Positions 60,881 to 64,000 of a stretch of 64,000 nucleotides of DNA are shown here, one piece after another. Under the pieces are notes generated by a model, which was not told the origin of the DNA, made no database searches, and saw only the letters and a program-made list of their open reading frames with translations. Numbering within the stretch: the first letter of the stretch is position 1; each line of letters begins with the position of its first letter. A program made the translations under genes and the position numbers. The stretch covers positions 1-64,000 of the forward strand of contig CAJXJK010000012.1 of assembly GCA_913054135.1 (NCBI GenBank), given 5' to 3'. Source of the DNA: an uncultured Flavobacteriales bacterium. Its GTDB lineage: Bacteria > Bacteroidota > Bacteroidia > Flavobacteriales_D > Crocinitomicaceae.

Positions 60881-62207
60881 ATTGCCCTGTAATCCACTTA
60901 TAGATGTCATTCCCGTTGGCATAGAGAACCAGACCTAGAATGAAAACGAATCCTGCAACTTGAGCATACTCCAATACTTTTTGATTCGGCTCTCTTCCCG
61001 TAATCATCTCATACAACAAGAACATGATATGCCCGCCGTCTAATGCCGGAATAGGTAAGAAGTTCATGAATGCAAGAATCAATGAAATCAATGCCGTGTT
61101 AGCCCAAAATGATTGCCAGTGCCATTCTTTCTGAAACATTTTACCAAATGCTCCAAATCCACCCATGCTGCTTGCACCTTTTGAAGTAAATAAGAATTTT
61201 AACTGAGCTGCATAATCATGTAATGTCCAGTATGCTTTTGAAACTCCTCCAGGAATTGATCCTCCAAATGAATACTCAATGTTAGTAAACTTCGGTCCAG
61301 TTTTCTTGCGTTCATCACTATTTTGCATTACTCCTATGTGACCTAGGCTATCTGCCATCACAGACAATGTCGTTTCGACTCCATCACGAATTACAACAAG
61401 CTCTGCACTCTCATCTTTGTGTGCCCTAACCTCTTCAGAAAATTCATCCCAAAATCTGATTGCTTTTCCGTTCACAGAAACGATTGAATCGCCATTAACA
61501 AAACCAGCCTTTTCGGCATTCCCATCAACTACAACCGAATCAATAACTGGATTGTACCTTGGTGATAAGAAATCATCTGATGAGAACATCTCATACTCAA
61601 AATCTTCAGGAACTGTAAGTGTCTCATCAACTCCACTTTGATGTTGAACAGTGACTTTCTTTACTCCTCTAAGAAGCATTCTCTTATTAATCTCTAATTG
61701 ATTCTCTAAAGTCTCTCCATCTACCGAAACAACTCTATCACCATCTTCAAAACCAATCCCTTCTAATTTCTCTCCAACATTAAATCCGTTCGGAATGTCA
61801 TCAAACTTTACGATATCTTCTCCCCAAGTGAAAAGAACCATGGCGTAAATAATAAATCCTACTACTACGTTTACTACGATTCCACCAATCATGATGATTA
61901 GTCTTTGCCAAGCTGGTTTACTTCTAAATTCCCAAGGTTCAGGGTCTTTCTTCATTTGCTCGGTATCCATTGACTCATCAATCATACCAGAGATCTTAAC
62001 GTACCCTCCTAAAGGAATCCATCCAATCCCCCACTCTGTATCATTTACCTTCTTTTTGAACAATGAAAATTTCCAATCGAAAAACAAATAGAATTTCTCT
62101 ACCCTCGTTTTGAATATTCGCGCTGGTATATAATGACCGAACTCGTGAAGAACAATGAGCAACGATAAACTAAGAATTAGCTGTCCAGCTTGTATTAAAA
62201 TATCCAT
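60879..62207 (-). CDS. rseP: Site-2 protease RseP (M50 zinc metalloprotease)
   Basis: Intramembrane protease that cuts anti-sigma factors and signal-peptide remnants. The 442-aa product has HEFGH in the first transmembrane helix (His21, Glu22, His25), two PDZ domains (about 125-190 and 205-275; EKAGFVNGDSIVSVNGKAIRFW), and the second active-site motif FLPIPALDGGH near the C-terminus. It is full length. A TAnnTTTG element lies 17 nt before the ATG. If ECF-type promoters are used here, as suspected for the giant adhesin genes, RseP could take part in releasing such sigma factors. Confidence 0.96.
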   Translation of the reverse strand: MDILIQAGQLILSLSLLIVLHEFGHYIPARIFKTRVEKFYLFFDWKFSLFKKKVNDTEWGIGWIPLGGYVKISGMIDESMDTEQMKKDPEPWEFRSKPAWQRLIIMIGGIVVNVVVGFIIYAMVLFTWGEDIVKFDDIPNGFNVGEKLEGIGFEDGDRVVSVDGETLENQLEINKRMLLRGVKKVTVQHQSGVDETLTVPEDFEYEMFSSDDFLSPRYNPVIDSVVVDGNAEKAGFVNGDSIVSVNGKAIRFWDEFSEEVRAHKDESAELVVIRDGVETTLSVMADSLGHIGVMQNSDERKKTGPKFTNIEYSFGGSIPGGVSKAYWTLHDYAAQLKFLFTSKGASSMGGFGAFGKMFQKEWHWQSFWANTALISLILAFMNFLPIPALDGGHIMFLLYEMITGREPNQKVLEYAQVAGFVFILGLVLYANGNDIYKWITGQ

Positions 62208-62224
62208 TCAAAAAAATTTAGCTT

Positions 62225-62232
62225 CAAAGATA
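62225..62232 (-). promoter_or_regulatory. TAnnTTTG promoter core of rseP
   Basis: Minus strand TATCTTTG, 17 nt before the rseP ATG, in the gap after the upstream small gene. Confidence 0.6.
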
Positions 62233-62236
62233 CGGT

Positions 62237-62578
62237 TTATAAGTAATCGTTCGCTCTGAAATATTGGGTGATAGCTTCTTTTAACAAATACTCTTGCTCT
62301 TTAGGCTTTAAAGCAGGTAAATTCTCAACCTTATCAAAGTGAGGCCAACCATCTTCGTCATCTTTGACAAACTTATAATAACCAAAGGGTTCAAGAATTG
62401 TACAGATAGCAATATGCATCAAATTCATCTTCTCATCTTTCGAAAACTCTTCATATCCCTTACCTAATTCTTGAATTCCGACAAGTAACAAAATGGCATC
62501 TAGTTCAAGCCCTTCTCCGAACTTTACTTCTAGCTCTTTTACCACAGCTTGATATTCAATGACGATTTTATGATCCAC
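62237..62578 (-). CDS. Conserved small protein upstream of rseP, unknown function
   Basis: A protein of about 113 aa, acidic, probably cytoplasmic and mainly helical (EYQAVVKELEVKFGEGLELDAIL; LLKEAITQYFRAND). It has no signal or membrane segment. I recall similar proteins in flavobacteria but know of no function. No early ATG exists. I prefer the GTG at 62578 because the conserved part begins there; a TTG at 62602 would add eight residues. It is 29 bp upstream of rseP. Confidence 0.72.
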   Translation of the reverse strand: MDHKIVIEYQAVVKELEVKFGEGLELDAILLLVGIQELGKGYEEFSKDEKMNLMHIAICTILEPFGYYKFVKDDEDGWPHFDKVENLPALKPKEQEYLLKEAITQYFRANDYL

Positions 62579-62640
62579 AAATAAACAGTTTGATGTTCGC
62601 AATTAGTATTGATTTCAACGAACACTGCAAAATTCAGAAT

Positions 62641-62648
62641 TATTTTTG
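62641..62648 (+). promoter_or_regulatory. TAnnTTTG promoter core of cvpA
   Basis: TATTTTTG, 6 nt before the ATG at 62655. The message is predicted to be leaderless or nearly so. Confidence 0.55.
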
Positions 62649-62654
62649 TGGATA

Positions 62655-63161
62655 ATGAATTATCTTGACATTTTATTATTTATACCCATTGTGTATGGCG
62701 CCTGGCGAGGTTTCAAAAAGGGATTTATAATTGAATTGTTCACGCTACTTGCTTTGCTTGTAGGGATCTATGCCGGAATTCATTTTTCTGATTTTATGTC
62801 TGAAATTCTCAGAGAGAATCTTTCCATGACCTCTAAATATTTACCTGCCATCTCGTTCACAATTACATTTCTAGCAGTTGGCGCAATGGTTTTCTTCGGA
62901 GGCAAAATGCTTGAAAAAGTTATAAAACTTGCTGCTCTGGGTCCGTTTAACAGAATTGCAGGATTAATTTTTGGAGCAACCAAAATGCTCTTCATCTTAA
63001 GTGCAGTACTCGTGATTTTTGAATCAATAGATGAAAAAAATGATTTCATCCCTCAAGATCTCAAAGACACATCTCTTTTATATGGGCCAGTAAAACACAC
63101 TTCTCTTAGTGCTATTCCAGCACTGAAATATAGTTCCCTTTTTGTCAAAACATTTCAGTAG
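62655..63161 (+). CDS. cvpA: CvpA family inner-membrane protein
   Basis: A 168-aa membrane protein with four hydrophobic segments (about residues 3-20, 25-45, 60-85 and 105-125). It has the CvpA pattern YGAWRGFKKGFIIELFTLLALLVGIYAG near the N-terminus and GPFNRIAGLIFGATKML in the middle. CvpA was first linked to colicin V production, and homologues affect envelope integrity. The ATG at 62655 is chosen over an upstream in-frame TTG that overlaps the promoter element. It is divergent from the rseP-side genes. Confidence 0.9.
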   Translation: MNYLDILLFIPIVYGAWRGFKKGFIIELFTLLALLVGIYAGIHFSDFMSEILRENLSMTSKYLPAISFTITFLAVGAMVFFGGKMLEKVIKLAALGPFNRIAGLIFGATKMLFILSAVLVIFESIDEKNDFIPQDLKDTSLLYGPVKHTSLSAIPALKYSSLFVKTFQ

Positions 63162-63244
63162 ATAAGCTTGTTAATTATTTGACAGCTTAATATTGTTTCG
63201 TAAATTGTGTAAGCTCAAGCTTGCATGCACATCTATATTAATGC

Positions 63245-63252
63245 TAAATTTG
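63245..63252 (+). promoter_or_regulatory. TAnnTTTG promoter core of the last gene
   Basis: TAAATTTG with only 4 nt before the ATG at 63257, the shortest such spacing in the window. Confidence 0.55.
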
Positions 63253-63256
63253 CAGT

Positions 63257-63985
63257 ATGTTAAAGAAATTTGCCTTCATTTTATCTATCGCTCTTGTCCA
63301 GCTTTCTTGGGCTCAAGAGCCAGATAATGGTGAGGTCAAAACTTTGATGACAAGAGATTATACTCTGGGTCTAAACTTTAACACATCTGGTTGGGGATTT
63401 GCATTTGATTACGGATGGCAAAAGAACTATAAATACAAACAGACTGCTGGATTCACTGCTACCAACATAAGACATCAAAAAGAACACAAGATTTACGGAG
63501 CACTATCTAACTCTAAAGGTTATTACTTAGGTAAACTAAATTCTTTGGTTTCTTTCAGACCTCATTATGGCGGAAAACTAATTTTATTTAAAGCAAAAAG
63601 AGAGAACGGAATCGAGATTTCAGCTAAGTGGTCAGCTGGTCCTTCTTTTGGACTAGTCAAACCAGTTTACCTAAAAATTGATCAAATCAATTCAAATTCA
63701 ATTGACTCAAAATATAATCCTGAGATTCATAACTCTGGAAATATCTCTTCACGCTCATCTTGGTTCAGAGGATTAGGAGAAGCGAAGATTAGACCAGGAG
63801 TATTCGGGAAATTAGGTTTCGATTTTAATTTCTCAGCATTGAAAAACGGAATATCAGGAGGAGAGTTTGGTATCATGGCGGATTATTTCCCGGGACCAGA
63901 AATTGTCGTAATGCACAATAACGATAATTCGAATTTTTATTCGGCTCTTTACTTACAATTCAATATCGGACAGAAACTGTACTAA
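63257..63985 (+). CDS. Secreted outer-membrane-type beta-barrel protein of unknown function
   Basis: A 242-aa protein with a signal peptide (cleavage near VQLSWAQ, residue 20). The mature part has alternating beta-strands with aromatic residues (YTLGLNFNTSGWGFAFDYGW; SFRPHYGGKLILFKA) and ends in a strand with YLQFNIGQKLY, as expected for a small outer-membrane barrel. No family is recognised. It is complete in the window. The ATG lies 4 nt after a TAnnTTTG element. Confidence 0.78.
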   Translation: MLKKFAFILSIALVQLSWAQEPDNGEVKTLMTRDYTLGLNFNTSGWGFAFDYGWQKNYKYKQTAGFTATNIRHQKEHKIYGALSNSKGYYLGKLNSLVSFRPHYGGKLILFKAKRENGIEISAKWSAGPSFGLVKPVYLKIDQINSNSIDSKYNPEIHNSGNISSRSSWFRGLGEAKIRPGVFGKLGFDFNFSALKNGISGGEFGIMADYFPGPEIVVMHNNDNSNFYSALYLQFNIGQKLY

Positions 63986-64000
63986 TTCAAATGGAAACAA

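Overview
The window looks like a chromosomal segment of a marine-type Bacteroidota, most likely Flavobacteriales. The order-level placement is an inference from gene content; no rRNA is present. The evidence is low-GC DNA, type IX secretion (T9SS) sorting domains (CHU_C gliding-type and type A), giant SprB-repeat surface proteins, PorP/SprF, DUF5686, and the Bacteroidota promoter core TAnnTTTG placed just before many start codons. I see no tRNA, rRNA, CRISPR array, insertion sequence or prophage. Almost all genes are intact and most are chromosomal housekeeping or envelope genes.

Layout. 1-3990: sulfate assimilation (DUF2061, cysH, cysD, cysN) with an Rrf2 regulator and a GNAT enzyme, all on the minus strand, with a candidate operator in front of the DUF2061 gene. 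4170-7222: primary-type sigma factor, an ABC exporter half-transporter, and a monocistronic rpmH. 7480-19753: a minus-strand block of secreted and surface proteins: a repeat-rich DUF1566-type protein, a small type A cargo, giant SprB-repeat protein A (about 2045 aa), a small secreted protein, a PorP/SprF-SPOR protein and a CHU_C protein. 20022-27849: purK, an acyltransferase, purE, marR-DUF3817, aroQ, xerD, ribD, a DMT transporter, a lipoprotein hydrolase and a small secreted protein. 28175-39025: giant SprB-repeat protein B (2071 aa, paralogue of A), a DUF5686 outer-membrane protein and an M1 aminopeptidase lipoprotein. 39251-48743: two POT peptide transporters, an ACMSD-like amidohydrolase, an NTF2-like protein and a two-gene M16 peptidase unit. 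48812-59806: small secreted protein, T9SS cargo, then dnaB, a secreted GATase-like protein, a TPR/PD40/OmpA (PorE-like) protein, an unknown secreted protein and a propeller-SpoIIE phosphatase, packed like an operon. 59870-end: lipoprotein, rseP, a small conserved gene, cvpA and an outer-membrane-type protein.

Main observations. Giants A and B are colinear paralogues with about 18 SprB-type repeats each, different N-terminal domains and a shared CHU_C end. They contain a 194-bp stretch of perfect DNA identity although the flanks have diverged, which suggests gene conversion. Their two transcription units also share an upstream layout: an ECF-sigma-like core (CAAC, 16 bp, CGTCTTG) 18-20 nt before the first start codon, and an inverted repeat of TAAACCGT half-sites 33-35 bp further upstream. 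This suggests coordinated control of the surface-adhesin system. Separately, a TAnnTTTG element lies 4-9 nt before the start of at least seven genes, which predicts leaderless or nearly leaderless mRNAs.
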